Positions 17,305 to 25,550 of a stretch of 64,000 nucleotides of DNA are shown one piece after another. The stretch's first letter is position 1. Each line of letters opens with the position of its first letter. The translations under genes were made by a program, and so were the position numbers. Under the pieces are notes generated by a model that did not search any database, was not told the origin of the DNA, and worked only from the letters and a program-made list of their open reading frames with translations. This stretch comes from Pseudomonadota bacterium (GTDB lineage: Bacteria; Pseudomonadota; Gammaproteobacteria; Xanthomonadales; SZUA-38): contig JBCCCR010000009.1 of the NCBI GenBank assembly GCA_039033415.1, positions 124,001 through 188,000 on the forward strand, read 5' to 3'.

Positions 17305-18227
17305 GCTGCCCTCAGCGGCGTCAGGTCGCCGTCTGGCCCAATCAGCCGGGCCCCGCTGGCGGCAGTCAGGTGGGTGTCATCAAAGACCAGGGAAGCGCCG
17401 CTGTCGAGCGTCACGCAACGCGCTGGCGCAAAACGCCGGGCCAGCAGCGCCAGCTGGCGCTGATCGTCGAGTTTGAGCCGGCGGCTGGCACCTGGAAAAA
17501 ACACTAGTCCCGGCAGGACGCTGGCACCCGCCATCAGCACTTCGGGCTCGCGGCGTCCCTGCGGGGTGTGGTCGTTGAACAGCACGATGCTGTCGGTCAA
17601 CGCCATCGCCCCAGCCGACCAGGCCAGCACCGGGCGATCATGTAGCCAGGGTGCATCGCCGAACAGTCGTAGCCGGTTTGCCAGCACCGCCACATTCCCA
17701 CCGGTGATCAGAAGCGCCTCACAGCGCGACAGCTGCCTTTCGACTTCGGCAACCTGCTCAGCGAGAGCTGCCGACTCAATGTCCGTGAGCTCGGCGACGA
17801 ACTCCTGATGAATCCTCCTCGCCTGCGCCACATGCTGGCGATCAAGCTCCTGGATCTGGGCAACAGCCTGGCTTCGTGCCCGCTCGATCAGATCGGGTGC
17901 TCCGCCGTCGCGCATGACCTGGCGGGCTGCGGTCATTAGCTGACGCATGCGCAGCTGATACAGACGCTGCAGATCTTTGAGGCGCTCCTGGCGCTCCTGA
18001 TGTGCTGCCCGCAGCCGGTGGTCTGCCGCAAAGGCTGCCTCAGCACGGCGGTTCAGGTGGAGGTCAACCAGCTCCCGCGGAACCAGCTCAGCGAGGTCGT
18101 CAATATAGCCTTCGGCCTCTTTCCAGGCGGCGGAAACGACGGCAACCGGCGCCTCGGGTAGGTTTCCGGCGGCGGTGCCGAGATTGGTTACCGGCCGCTG
18201 CGGACCGAGAATAATCCTGCGTGCCAT
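17301..18227 (-). CDS. Peptidase S51 / cyanophycinase-like protein with helical insert
   Basis: Protein of 308 residues. The C-terminal part has the S51 core ALLITGGNVAVLANRLRLF followed by the nucleophile elbow PVLAWSAGAMAL with Ser204, as in dipeptidase E and cyanophycinase. Between the first strand (VAVVSAAWKEAEGY) and this core lies a long charged helical region at about 35-165. The expected HF-type histidine segment appears replaced by FFPGASRRLKLDD, so the classical triad may be incomplete. Known S51 enzymes cut Asp-X or beta-Asp-Arg bonds. It lies three bases after an ATP-grasp ligase gene and overlaps the next esterase gene by four. It could be the degradative counterpart of the ligases, which is inference. 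Confidence 0.7.
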   Translation of the reverse strand: MARRIILGPQRPVTNLGTAAGNLPEAPVAVVSAAWKEAEGYIDDLAELVPRELVDLHLNRRAEAAFAADHRLRAAHQERQERLKDLQRLYQLRMRQLMTAARQVMRDGGAPDLIERARSQAVAQIQELDRQHVAQARRIHQEFVAELTDIESAALAEQVAEVERQLSRCEALLITGGNVAVLANRLRLFGDAPWLHDRPVLAWSAGAMALTDSIVLFNDHTPQGRREPEVLMAGASVLPGLVFFPGASRRLKLDDQRQLALLARRFAPARCVTLDSGASLVFDDTHLTAASGARLIGPDGDLTPLRAA

Positions 18228-18230
18228 GGG

Positions 18231-19496
18231 TCAGGACAGTTCGACCCGGATCAGGCTAACCAGCTCACGAACCGCATCCTCAACAACCCCGCTGTCCGGG
18301 TGCCGGATGATCACGTAGCCGTCTCCCTCGTAGCTGTCGGAGCGATGCTGACCGGGGGTCGGAAGCTTCGCTTCAACCACTAGCTTGCCAAACCGCTGCT
18401 GAGCTTCGTCCAGGCCAAAAATACGCCGGATACGTCCGCCGGTTGGCCCACCGCCGCCGCCCTGCCCGCGCAGGTAGACTGCACCGACCGCGTAGCGTCG
18501 AGGCGGCGGCTCAAACTCATCGAAAATCATCAGCCGAGGCCAGGCCTGGTAAAAGTCCAAATCATGAGCGTACGACAGCAGCGAGGTGATCTGCGCCCCC
18601 GGCGGCCGGGCCCCTGCCTCGGAAATGGCGATGCGCCCACCCGAAAGCTGAAACCACTCCATGTGGCTCAACCCCGTCTCCAGCCCAAGCGCTTTCACGG
18701 CCGCAAATCCCGCCTGCCGAATCGGGTCGAACTCCGGGCCGGAGATGTCACGCGGCAGCACCACCGACCATTGAATCCAGTCGTTTTCCAGCACGGTGAG
18801 CGGCGCCGGCTGGTAGCGCGAAATCGAGTGCCACACCGGCTCACCGCCGATAAGCACGCTGTCAAAGGAGAACTCTTCGCCCGCCACGAATTCTTCGAAA
18901 AGCGCCGGCTGATCCGGCCGCAGCGGCACCTGGGTCAGCAGGTTGGCAAGATCCTCCGCGCCGTTTAATCGCCAGGTGGCTTTGCCACCGGCGCCCGCCG
19001 GTGGCTTCACCACCACCGGGTAGCCAACGTGAGCCAGGAATCGCTGAGCGTCTTCCGAGTTAGCAACCAGGGCGTGACGCGCGCACGGGAGGTTCGCGGC
19101 AGCCATGACGTCCTTCATGCTGGCCTTATCCCGAAAATTGATCGCGGCCTGGACGCTTAGACCCGGGATGCCCAGGTGCTCGCGGGCCCTGGCCAGCGGC
19201 ACCTGCATCTGTTCGAGCGCAGCCAGCAGACGCTCCGGTGGGCCCAGCACTCGTCCCAAACTCCGAGCTGCATCCACCAGCTGCTGGGGGGCCAACGCGT
19301 CCTTGACCTGCCAATGGCCAGCCAGGCGGCGACGAATGGCGTCGGGTATCCGGCTCTCCGGATCCTGGCTCACCACCGACAGCGCCACGCCGGGGAGCCG
19401 CGCGGCGCCGCTGATGAATTTCAGCGTGGCCTCCATAAAAAACGGCGCAGCAAACAGGACGTGGCGTGGCGGCCGATCGGTCGAAACTTCCGTCAT
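18231..19496 (-). CDS. ATP-grasp carboxylate ligase, paralogue 3
   Basis: Protein of 421 residues, paralogous to the ligases at 10073-11293 and 12876-14093. It contains NFRDKASMKDVMAAANLPCA, the lysine motif YPVVVKPPAGAGGKATWRL, FEEFVAGEEFSFDSVLIGG, and HMEWFQLSGGRIAISEAGAR ending in the metal-binding PPGA segment. The N-terminal pre-ATP-grasp domain begins RHVLFAAPFFMEATLKFISG. A glycine-rich loop (GQGGGGGPTGGR) near residue 350 is unusual. Its start codon overlaps the glgP stop by one base (TGATG) and the S51-like gene follows after three bases. This places the ligase firmly inside the glycogen operon. The substrate is unknown. Confidence 0.85.
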   Translation of the reverse strand: MTEVSTDRPPRHVLFAAPFFMEATLKFISGAARLPGVALSVVSQDPESRIPDAIRRRLAGHWQVKDALAPQQLVDAARSLGRVLGPPERLLAALEQMQVPLARAREHLGIPGLSVQAAINFRDKASMKDVMAAANLPCARHALVANSEDAQRFLAHVGYPVVVKPPAGAGGKATWRLNGAEDLANLLTQVPLRPDQPALFEEFVAGEEFSFDSVLIGGEPVWHSISRYQPAPLTVLENDWIQWSVVLPRDISGPEFDPIRQAGFAAVKALGLETGLSHMEWFQLSGGRIAISEAGARPPGAQITSLLSYAHDLDFYQAWPRLMIFDEFEPPPRRYAVGAVYLRGQGGGGGPTGGRIRRIFGLDEAQQRFGKLVVEAKLPTPGQHRSDSYEGDGYVIIRHPDSGVVEDAVRELVSLIRVELS

Positions 19497-22006
19497 CAGG
19501 CGTCGGGACCCGCCAGGTTGACCGGCTCCAGGCGCCAGATATCCCGGTTGTATTCCGCGATGGTGCGGTCGGTGGAGAACCGACCCGCGCTGGCACAGTT
19601 CAGAATGCTCTTCTCCGCCCAGCTCTGTGGGTCGCGAAACGCGGCTTCCACCGACTGCTGAGCGTCAACAAAGCTCCGAAAATCAGCTGCGGTCATCCAC
19701 GGGTCGCCGGGGGTGGTGATCGCGTGGATGACACTGTTGAAGGCATCATCCTTAGCGCCGCGGATACGTTCATCCGACAGCAGCGCCAAAACCCTTTTCA
19801 GATCGCTATCCTGTTCGATGATCCCCATTGGGTTGTACTGCCCTCGCTGCTGCATCACCTCCTCGACGGTCAGCCCAAATAGGAAAAAGTTCTCCGCACC
19901 CACCGCTTCGAGTATCTCCACGTTGGCGCCGTCGAGCGTGCCGATCGTCAGCGCGCCGTTCATCATCAGCTTCATGTTGCCGGTGCCCGACGCCTCCTTG
20001 CCGGCCGTAGAAATCTGCGCCGACAGATCCGCCGCAGGACAGATCAGCTCCATGGCCGAAACGTTGTAATCGGGAAAGAAGATCAGCTTGAGCCGTCCGT
20101 CGATCGAGGTGTCGCTGTTGATGACCGAACTCACCTGCACGATGGCCTCAATGATCTGCTTGGCCATGACGTACCCGGGCGCGGCCTTTCCGCCGATGAT
20201 CACCACTCGCTTGACCAAATCCTCCCCGTCGCCACGCTGCAGCCGGTCGTAGAGGTAAAGGACGTGCAGCAGGTTTAACAGCTGACGCTTGTATTCGTGA
20301 ATGCGTTTGACCTGAACGTCGAACAGCGCCTGCGGATCCACCTCCTCCCCGGTGCGCCGCAGGATCTCTGCCGCGAGGCGTCGCTTGTTGGCATGCTTGA
20401 CCTCCATCCACTGATGTTGGAAGGCGCGGTTTGACGCCTGGGCTTTAAGTCCAGCGAGCTGGGGAAGATCGGTCATCCAGCCCCGGCCAATCACGCTGGT
20501 CAGCAGTTCCGCCAGCGCCGGGTTACAGGCCCCCAGCCAGCGTCGCTGAGTCACGCCGTTGGTCTTGTTGGTGAATTTCTCAGGCCAGAGCTCAGCGAAG
20601 TCTTTGAACAGCCCCTTCTGCAGCAGGTCGGAATGAAGTTCAGCCACACCGTTGATCGAGTAGCTACCCACGATCGCCAGATGAGCCATACGAAGCATCG
20701 GAGAATAGTCGCTGCTGATCAGCGACATCCGTTGCTTTCGTGCCTCATCGCCAGGCCAGCGCTGCTCGATCTCTTCAAGCAGCCGTCGATTGATTTCATA
20801 GATGATGTCGAGCAACCGGGGCAGCAGCCGCCCGAACATCGCGACGGACCACTGCTCGAGCGCTTCAGGCAGCAGCGTGTGGTTGGTGTAAGCCATCGTC
20901 CTGGTCGTGATCTTCCAAGCCTGATCCCACGACAGCTCCGCCTCGTCGACAAGCAGACGCATGAGCTCGGCGACCGCCACCGCTGGATGCGTATCGTTGA
21001 GCTGGAAGCAGTGTCGATCCGCAAATTGCGTCATATCATCCGACTCGACCTCGCGCCAGCGCCGAAGCGTGTCTTGCAGGCTGGCGGACGCCAGAAAATA
21101 CTGCTGCTGCAGCCGCAGCTCCTGACCGTTTTCGGTGGTTGCGTTTGGGTAGAGCACCATGGTGATACGTTCGGCTGCGTTCTTCGCCGCCACGGCGCCC
21201 GCGTAGCCGCCCGCGTTGAAATCGTCCAGGTCCAGCTCGTCCGGCGCCACCGCAGACCAGAGCCGCAGCGTGTTCACCATATCGTTTTCGAATCCCGGCA
21301 CCGGGATGTCGTAGGGCACCGCCAGGACTTCGGCCGTATCCACCCATTCGTACGACAGCATGCCGTCGGACCCGGTGTGCACCACGGTACGCCCGCCAAA
21401 GCGGATACGCTGACTTAGCTCGAAGCGCTGGAGCTCCCAGGGATATCCCTCCCGAAGCCAGGCGTCGGGCGCTTCTCGCTGTGCGCCGTGCTCCAACTCC
21501 TGGCGAAACATCCCGTACTGATAGCGAATGCCGTAGCCCAGCACGGGCAGCCGCAGCGTCGCGCAGCTGTCGAGAAAACAGGCCGCCAGGCGCCCCAGAC
21601 CACCATTGCCAAGGCCCGCGTCGTGCTCCTGTTCACTGACCTCCTCAAGCTCCAGCCCGAGGGCGTGCAGGGCATCAGCCGCTTCATCCTCCAGCCCGAG
21701 GCTCTGCAGCGAATTGCGCAGCAGACGGCCCATGAGGAATTCCAGCGATAGATAACAGGTCCGCCGATGGCGTCCAGCCTGCACCGCTGTGCGGGTTTGG
21801 TTGCGCCGCTCCAACAGTCGATCCCGCACGGCCAGCGCCAGCGCCTGATAAAGGAAAGGCTGACGCGGGCGAACCGTTCGACGACCCAAGGTCCGATAGA
21901 AATAGTGGGTGAGATCGGTCAGCAGGCCGTCGGCCGTCATCGGCACCGAGTCGGCGTGCAGAAGCTCGAGGTCGCCGCTACCGTTGTTGTCCATGTTGTC
22001 TGCCAT
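19496..22006 (-). CDS. glgP: Glycogen phosphorylase
   Basis: GT35 alpha-glucan phosphorylase of 836 residues, which releases glucose-1-phosphate from glycogen using pyridoxal phosphate. The PLP region EASGTGNMKLMMNGALTIGT followed by DGANVEI is fully conserved. Other family blocks are NHTLLPEALEQWSV, GNGGLGRLAACFLDSCATL and KRIHEYKRQLLNLLHV. The start is ATG at 22006, with GGGAG about eight bases upstream; a TTG at 22021 overlaps that site and is less likely. It lies 61 bases after glgC and overlaps the next ligase gene by one base, so it is the second gene of a seven-gene minus-strand operon. Confidence 0.95.
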   Translation of the reverse strand: MADNMDNNGSGDLELLHADSVPMTADGLLTDLTHYFYRTLGRRTVRPRQPFLYQALALAVRDRLLERRNQTRTAVQAGRHRRTCYLSLEFLMGRLLRNSLQSLGLEDEAADALHALGLELEEVSEQEHDAGLGNGGLGRLAACFLDSCATLRLPVLGYGIRYQYGMFRQELEHGAQREAPDAWLREGYPWELQRFELSQRIRFGGRTVVHTGSDGMLSYEWVDTAEVLAVPYDIPVPGFENDMVNTLRLWSAVAPDELDLDDFNAGGYAGAVAAKNAAERITMVLYPNATTENGQELRLQQQYFLASASLQDTLRRWREVESDDMTQFADRHCFQLNDTHPAVAVAELMRLLVDEAELSWDQAWKITTRTMAYTNHTLLPEALEQWSVAMFGRLLPRLLDIIYEINRRLLEEIEQRWPGDEARKQRMSLISSDYSPMLRMAHLAIVGSYSINGVAELHSDLLQKGLFKDFAELWPEKFTNKTNGVTQRRWLGACNPALAELLTSVIGRGWMTDLPQLAGLKAQASNRAFQHQWMEVKHANKRRLAAEILRRTGEEVDPQALFDVQVKRIHEYKRQLLNLLHVLYLYDRLQRGDGEDLVKRVVIIGGKAAPGYVMAKQIIEAIVQVSSVINSDTSIDGRLKLIFFPDYNVSAMELICPAADLSAQISTAGKEASGTGNMKLMMNGALTIGTLDGANVEILEAVGAENFFLFGLTVEEVMQQRGQYNPMGIIEQDSDLKRVLALLSDERIRGAKDDAFNSVIHAITTPGDPWMTAADFRSFVDAQQSVEAAFRDPQSWAEKSILNCASAGRFSTDRTIAEYNRDIWRLEPVNLAGPDA

Positions 22007-22067
22007 AGGGGCTGCTCCCAAAGACTGGGTTCACTTTCCGGGGTTGCTTAAGGTTTGGTTGGAGTCG

Positions 22068-23348
22068 CTAACGATGCCGGTGCAGGTTCTGCCCGAGCAT
22101 GTCCGGGGTCACCAATACCAGGCCGTCGTTGGTCACGCGCAGGTTCCGGGCCTTGTCCGCCTCCGGGTCCAGGCCGATGTCCGTCCCGTCCGGAATGATT
22201 GCGCCGGCATCTACGATGGTCCGGTGGAGCCGACACTGCTTGCCCACCCTGACGCCAGGCAGCAGCACCGACTCGCTCACCTTGCTGTAGGACTCAACCC
22301 GGCAGTTACTGAACAGCAGCGACTGTTCGACCCCCGCGCCGGACACAACGCAGCCGCCGGAGACCATCGACTGGATTGCTTCACCGCGACGATCCGGATC
22401 ATCAAACACAAATTTGGCCGGCGGGTACTGGCGCTGGTTTGTGTAGATCGGCCACTGTTCGTCGTACAAATTCAGCTGGGGCGTCACCGAAACGAGCTCC
22501 ATGTTGGCTTCCCAGAACGCGCCGAGCGTTCCGACGTCTCGCCAGTAAGCCTGCTGACCGGTGTCCGGATCCCGAAACGGATACGCCTGGACGTGGTTAT
22601 TCTCGATGATCGAGGGAATGATGTTGTGCCCGAAGTCGTGTTTGCTCTCCGGGTTGTCCGCGTCGATTGTGACCTGTTCGTAGAGAAATTCTGTGTTGAA
22701 AACGTAGTTGCCCATCGATGCCAAGCAGACGTCGTCCCTTCCGGGCAGCGGCGTGGGGTTCTGGGGCTTTTCGTCGAAAGCGATCACCCGGCCAGAGCTG
22801 TCGACGGTCATAACGCCCAACGCCCCGGCGGCCTCCTCGAGCGGCACCTCGAGGCAGCACACGGTCATATCGGCGCCGCTGTCATGGTGAACCCGCAGAA
22901 AGGGGGCATAGTCCATCTTGTAAACGTGGTCGCCGGCAAGAATCAGCACAAAGCGCGGATTGTGGGTGCGGATAATGTCCATGTTTTGATAAACGGCGTC
23001 CGCGGTACCGCGATACCACTCCCCGCCGACCCGCTGCGAAGCTGGCAGGATCTCCACAAATTCCTGATTGCCCTGAAACCACGACCAGCCTTGAACGAGG
23101 TGGCGAATCAGGGAATGGGCCTTGTATTGGGTCAGCACGCCGATCCGCCGAATCCCCGAGTTGATGCAGTTCGACAGCGGAAAATCGACGATGCGGAACT
23201 TGCCCCCAAAATGGAGCGAAGGCTTGGCCCGCCAGTCGGTCAGCTCATGCAGTCTGGAGCCCTGACCGCCGGCCAGGATCAGCGCCAGCGTTTCTCGGGT
23301 GAAGCGGCTGACGTAACGCGCTTCCTCAAACGGAATGAGTTCAGGCAT
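22068..23348 (-). CDS. glgC: Glucose-1-phosphate adenylyltransferase (ADP-glucose pyrophosphorylase)
   Basis: Protein of 426 residues, the usual GlgC length. It makes ADP-glucose from ATP and glucose-1-phosphate, the committed step of glycogen synthesis. The N-terminal nucleotidyltransferase has [40 protein letters not shown] and [15 protein letters not shown]. The C-terminal left-handed beta-helix carries [20 protein letters not shown] and [19 protein letters not shown]. The ATG at 23348 ([20 protein letters not shown]) is chosen over an upstream frame extension because a GAGG site lies about six bases before it and the N-terminus matches the family. It is the first gene of the glgC-glgP-ligase-hydrolase operon. 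Confidence 0.95.
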   Translation of the reverse strand: MPELIPFEEARYVSRFTRETLALILAGGQGSRLHELTDWRAKPSLHFGGKFRIVDFPLSNCINSGIRRIGVLTQYKAHSLIRHLVQGWSWFQGNQEFVEILPASQRVGGEWYRGTADAVYQNMDIIRTHNPRFVLILAGDHVYKMDYAPFLRVHHDSGADMTVCCLEVPLEEAAGALGVMTVDSSGRVIAFDEKPQNPTPLPGRDDVCLASMGNYVFNTEFLYEQVTIDADNPESKHDFGHNIIPSIIENNHVQAYPFRDPDTGQQAYWRDVGTLGAFWEANMELVSVTPQLNLYDEQWPIYTNQRQYPPAKFVFDDPDRRGEAIQSMVSGGCVVSGAGVEQSLLFSNCRVESYSKVSESVLLPGVRVGKQCRLHRTIVDAGAIIPDGTDIGLDPEADKARNLRVTNDGLVLVTPDMLGQNLHRHR

Positions 23349-23497
23349 GGAGGACCTCTTCGCCCCGACGGGGATGACCCGGTATTGTCGCACGGATCGT
23401 ACGCGTTGAAACCGCCAGCCGGTCGGCGGTCGTACGTCGCCACTGCACAAGTCCGGGTCGAACGAGGCGGTTCGCGCCCGCCGTCGCCGCGGGTTAG

Positions 23498-23514
23498 ACT
23501 TTGCCTAGCAAAGC
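23498..23514. promoter_or_regulatory. Palindromic operator 1 (ACTTTG-N5-CAAAGC)
   Basis: Inverted repeat ACTTTG, spacer CCTAG, CAAAGC, located 11 bases before the start of the membrane-protein gene at 23526. The half-sites and five-base spacer match the longer, perfect palindrome at 24515-24537. It is probably a binding site for the winged-helix regulator encoded in the same operon. Confidence 0.6.
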
Positions 23515-23525
23515 AGGAAAGTGGC

Positions 23526-24155
23526 ATGAACGATTTAGAACAGGACATCCAGTTTGCCGCCCGCCTCGCCCGGTCCGGTGCGGACGCTCCGTTGCTGGGC
23601 GGACGAATGCTGGCCTGGTGGGGAATGATGGTGGCGCTAGCCTACGGCTGTCATTACCTGCTGATCACCGGTCGCCTGGCGCCCCCGGGCCTTTCCCTCG
23701 GACCCGCTATCGGGTTCCTCTGGCTGGCGTTTGTGGTGATCGCAAGCCTCGGGTATGGGCTGCTGATTCGACGCTATCCCTTCCAGCGAGGTGGAAGCGG
23801 GTCAGCGGCCAATCGCGCGGACCGCGCGATCTGGGGCAGCGCGGGGCTCGCCCTCGGGTGGATCATGGTGGGAGCGCTGATTCGCTCGCTGCTCGACGGA
23901 CGCGCGGACCTGGTTTTTCCGTGGACCGTGCCGATGGTTTTCGCCATTTACGGCACGGCTCAGCTCGCGGTCGGCTGGATCAGCAGCAACGTCGTTCTCC
24001 AAGCGGCTGGACTTTTGGGCGGGGCGATCGCCATGGTCTGCTGGCTCCTGACCGGGCAATCGCTCCAGTTTGCGGTGGCCTCCGCGGGCGCGGCGCTGAC
24101 CCTGCTGGTACCCGGCTTGCTGCTTTGGCGACAGGAGTCGGAACCCCGCCCGTGA
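23526..24155 (+). CDS. Polytopic membrane protein, unknown function
   Basis: Protein of 209 residues with six or so hydrophobic segments, at about 30-48, 57-78, 100-120, 130-150, 155-172 and 180-200. A short soluble N-terminus (MNDLEQDIQFAARLARSGAD) precedes them. I do not recognise a named family. The frame is open much further upstream, antisense to glgC and glgP, but ATG at 23526 has AGGA six bases before it and follows an operator-like palindrome. The stop overlaps the start of a winged-helix regulator gene (GTGA). Small membrane proteins paired with such regulators are often their regulated partners; the role here is unknown. Confidence 0.75.
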   Translation: MNDLEQDIQFAARLARSGADAPLLGGRMLAWWGMMVALAYGCHYLLITGRLAPPGLSLGPAIGFLWLAFVVIASLGYGLLIRRYPFQRGGSGSAANRADRAIWGSAGLALGWIMVGALIRSLLDGRADLVFPWTVPMVFAIYGTAQLAVGWISSNVVLQAAGLLGGAIAMVCWLLTGQSLQFAVASAGAALTLLVPGLLLWRQESEPRP

Positions 24156-24493
24156 AATCGCCGCCCGAACAACCACCCTCAGACGACAGTCCGTTTGATC
24201 ACAGCAGTATCGACGATGTGATCCATGGACGCCTGCGGCTGGGGGTGATGGGCTACCTTTCAACGGCGAGCCCTGCGCTGTTCACGGAACTCCGGGACCA
24301 GGTGGGAGCCACCGATGGAAACCTGGCTGCCCACCTGAAAAAATTGGAAGCCGCCGGCTATGTGTTCGTGGAAAAACGGCCTTCCACGGGTCGCCCGCAA
24401 ACCTTTATTCATTTGACCAAACCCGGGCGCGCGGCGTGGCTCGAATGGTTGCAGCGGGTCCAGTCCTTGATCCAGGCCACCGGCCAGGGGTGA
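24152..24493 (+). CDS. Winged-helix transcriptional regulator
   Basis: Protein of 113 residues from GTG 24152, overlapping the upstream stop as GTGA. A polar N-terminal tail is followed by IDDVIHGRLRLGVMGYLSTA, then LFTELRDQVGATDGNLAAHL, the helix-turn-helix. LEAAGYVFVEKRPSTGRPQT is the wing, and a C-terminal helix follows. This is the pattern of the MarR/ArsR-like winged-helix DNA-binding family (HTH_34 type). The palindromes ACTTTG-N5-CAAAGY upstream of both its own operon and the next one are its likely operators, implying autoregulation and control of the DUF2141 and DUF2306 genes. Confidence 0.8.
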   Translation: MKSPPEQPPSDDSPFDHSSIDDVIHGRLRLGVMGYLSTASPALFTELRDQVGATDGNLAAHLKKLEAAGYVFVEKRPSTGRPQTFIHLTKPGRAAWLEWLQRVQSLIQATGQG

Positions 24494-24514
24494 CAAAAGT
24501 CAGTTGTGTTGATT

Positions 24515-24537
24515 TTTACTTTGCATTACAAAGTAAA
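24515..24537. promoter_or_regulatory. Palindromic operator 2 (TTTACTTTG-N5-CAAAGTAAA)
   Basis: Perfect nine-base inverted repeat TTTACTTTG and CAAAGTAAA around the spacer CATTA, 24 bases before the DUF2141 gene start and 21 bases after the winged-helix gene stop. The surrounding bases are markedly AT-rich. It shares ACTTTG-N5-CAAAG with the site at 23498. Confidence 0.7.
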
Positions 24538-24561
24538 GGCGATCAATAACTGGAGAGCTTC

Positions 24562-24990
24562 ATGAAGCAGCTGATACTGGCGTGCGCCGCCGTTTGCCTG
24601 ACCCATCCCCTTGAGGCAGCCGCAGACCCCACCACCGTGTCCATCAATATCCGGGGTTTGAGTTCTGCGGAGGGTGTTCTCTATGCCGGCCTATGTACCG
24701 AAGAAGGCTGGAAAACTTATGAGTGCAACAACGTTGTGCTGAAGCCTGCGGCGGGCACCATCACCCACCACTGGGAAAACGTTGCAGCCGGTCGCTATGG
24801 GGTCACTTTGCTTCACGACAAAAACGAAAACGGGCAGATGGACTTCAACTTTTTTGGCGCACCCAAGGAGCAATGGGGATCGTCCAACAACCCTGCTCCG
24901 CGCATGGGCCCGTCGCTGTGGCGCGACGCGAGCTTCGACGTTGCGGGGGAGCCCGTCAAGCTCGACATCCGAATGCAGCCGGGAGAATGA
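24562..24990 (+). CDS. DUF2141 domain secreted protein
   Basis: Protein of 142 residues with a signal peptide (MKQLILACAAVCLTHPLEAA) and a DUF2141 domain. Typical blocks are TVSINIRGLSSAEGVLYAGL, NVAAGRYGVTLLHDKNENGQ and FNFFGAPKEQWGSSNNPAPR. Family members are small periplasmic or outer beta-sandwich proteins of unknown function. A GGAGAG site lies five bases before the ATG. It begins right after a perfect operator palindrome and is followed after three bases by a DUF2306 membrane gene, so the two form an operon probably controlled by the adjacent winged-helix regulator. Confidence 0.85.
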   Translation: MKQLILACAAVCLTHPLEAAADPTTVSINIRGLSSAEGVLYAGLCTEEGWKTYECNNVVLKPAAGTITHHWENVAAGRYGVTLLHDKNENGQMDFNFFGAPKEQWGSSNNPAPRMGPSLWRDASFDVAGEPVKLDIRMQPGE

Positions 24991-24993
24991 CCT

Positions 24994-25539
24994 GTGTTTG
25001 AAGAATTTACTCAGCTGTCATTTTGGGTGCATTCGGCGGCCGGCAAAATGCATTTTTTCGGGGCCATTACGGCACTGATACTCGGTCCGTTGGTTTTGAT
25101 CAAGCGCAAGGGCGGGTTTTTCCACCGCGCGGTTGGCGGCACCTATGTCCTGGTTATGCTCGCGCTGAATTTCTCGGCGCTCACCATCTTCGGTATGGGG
25201 CGCTTTAACCTGTTCCATCTATTTGCCCTCATTAGCCTGGCAACGCTGCTTCCCGGCATGGTGGCGATCTCCCAGGCGGTGCGAACGCGCAATCGGGCGT
25301 GGTTCCAGACCCATGCCCATCTGATGGTCTGGAGCTATTATGGTCTGGTGATGGCTGGCGCGGCGCAGCTCTTTTATCGAACCATTCCGCGGATCACTGG
25401 AACGTTCGAGACGGTCGACAATTTCTGGACGTACGTCATGCCGATCTCAACGCTCCTCACGGTATTTCTGACCAATCGCTACATTCCGCGGTCAGTCAAC
25501 CGCATGTTCGGTCCGGAGCCGGTCAAGCAACCGGGGTAA
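24994..25539 (+). CDS. DUF2306-like membrane protein
   Basis: Protein of 181 residues with four to five transmembrane helices. The motif HSAAGKMHFFGAITALILGP, then RKGGFFHRAVGGTYVLVML, and RNRAWFQTHAHLMVWSYYGL carry conserved histidines in or near the membrane. This pattern is typical of DUF2306 and resembles heme- or quinone-contacting membrane proteins. The start is GTG, with GGGAG eight bases upstream lying in the end of the DUF2141 gene. The function is unknown; the histidines make a redox or heme role conceivable, which is inference. Confidence 0.75.
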   Translation: MFEEFTQLSFWVHSAAGKMHFFGAITALILGPLVLIKRKGGFFHRAVGGTYVLVMLALNFSALTIFGMGRFNLFHLFALISLATLLPGMVAISQAVRTRNRAWFQTHAHLMVWSYYGLVMAGAAQLFYRTIPRITGTFETVDNFWTYVMPISTLLTVFLTNRYIPRSVNRMFGPEPVKQPG

Positions 25540-25550
25540 CCCGATGTTCG

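Noticed and set aside
21909-23525. Upstream extension of the membrane-protein frame across glgC and glgP
   Set aside because: It is antisense to well-supported glycogen genes; the ATG at 23526 has its own ribosome binding site and the membrane segments begin after it.
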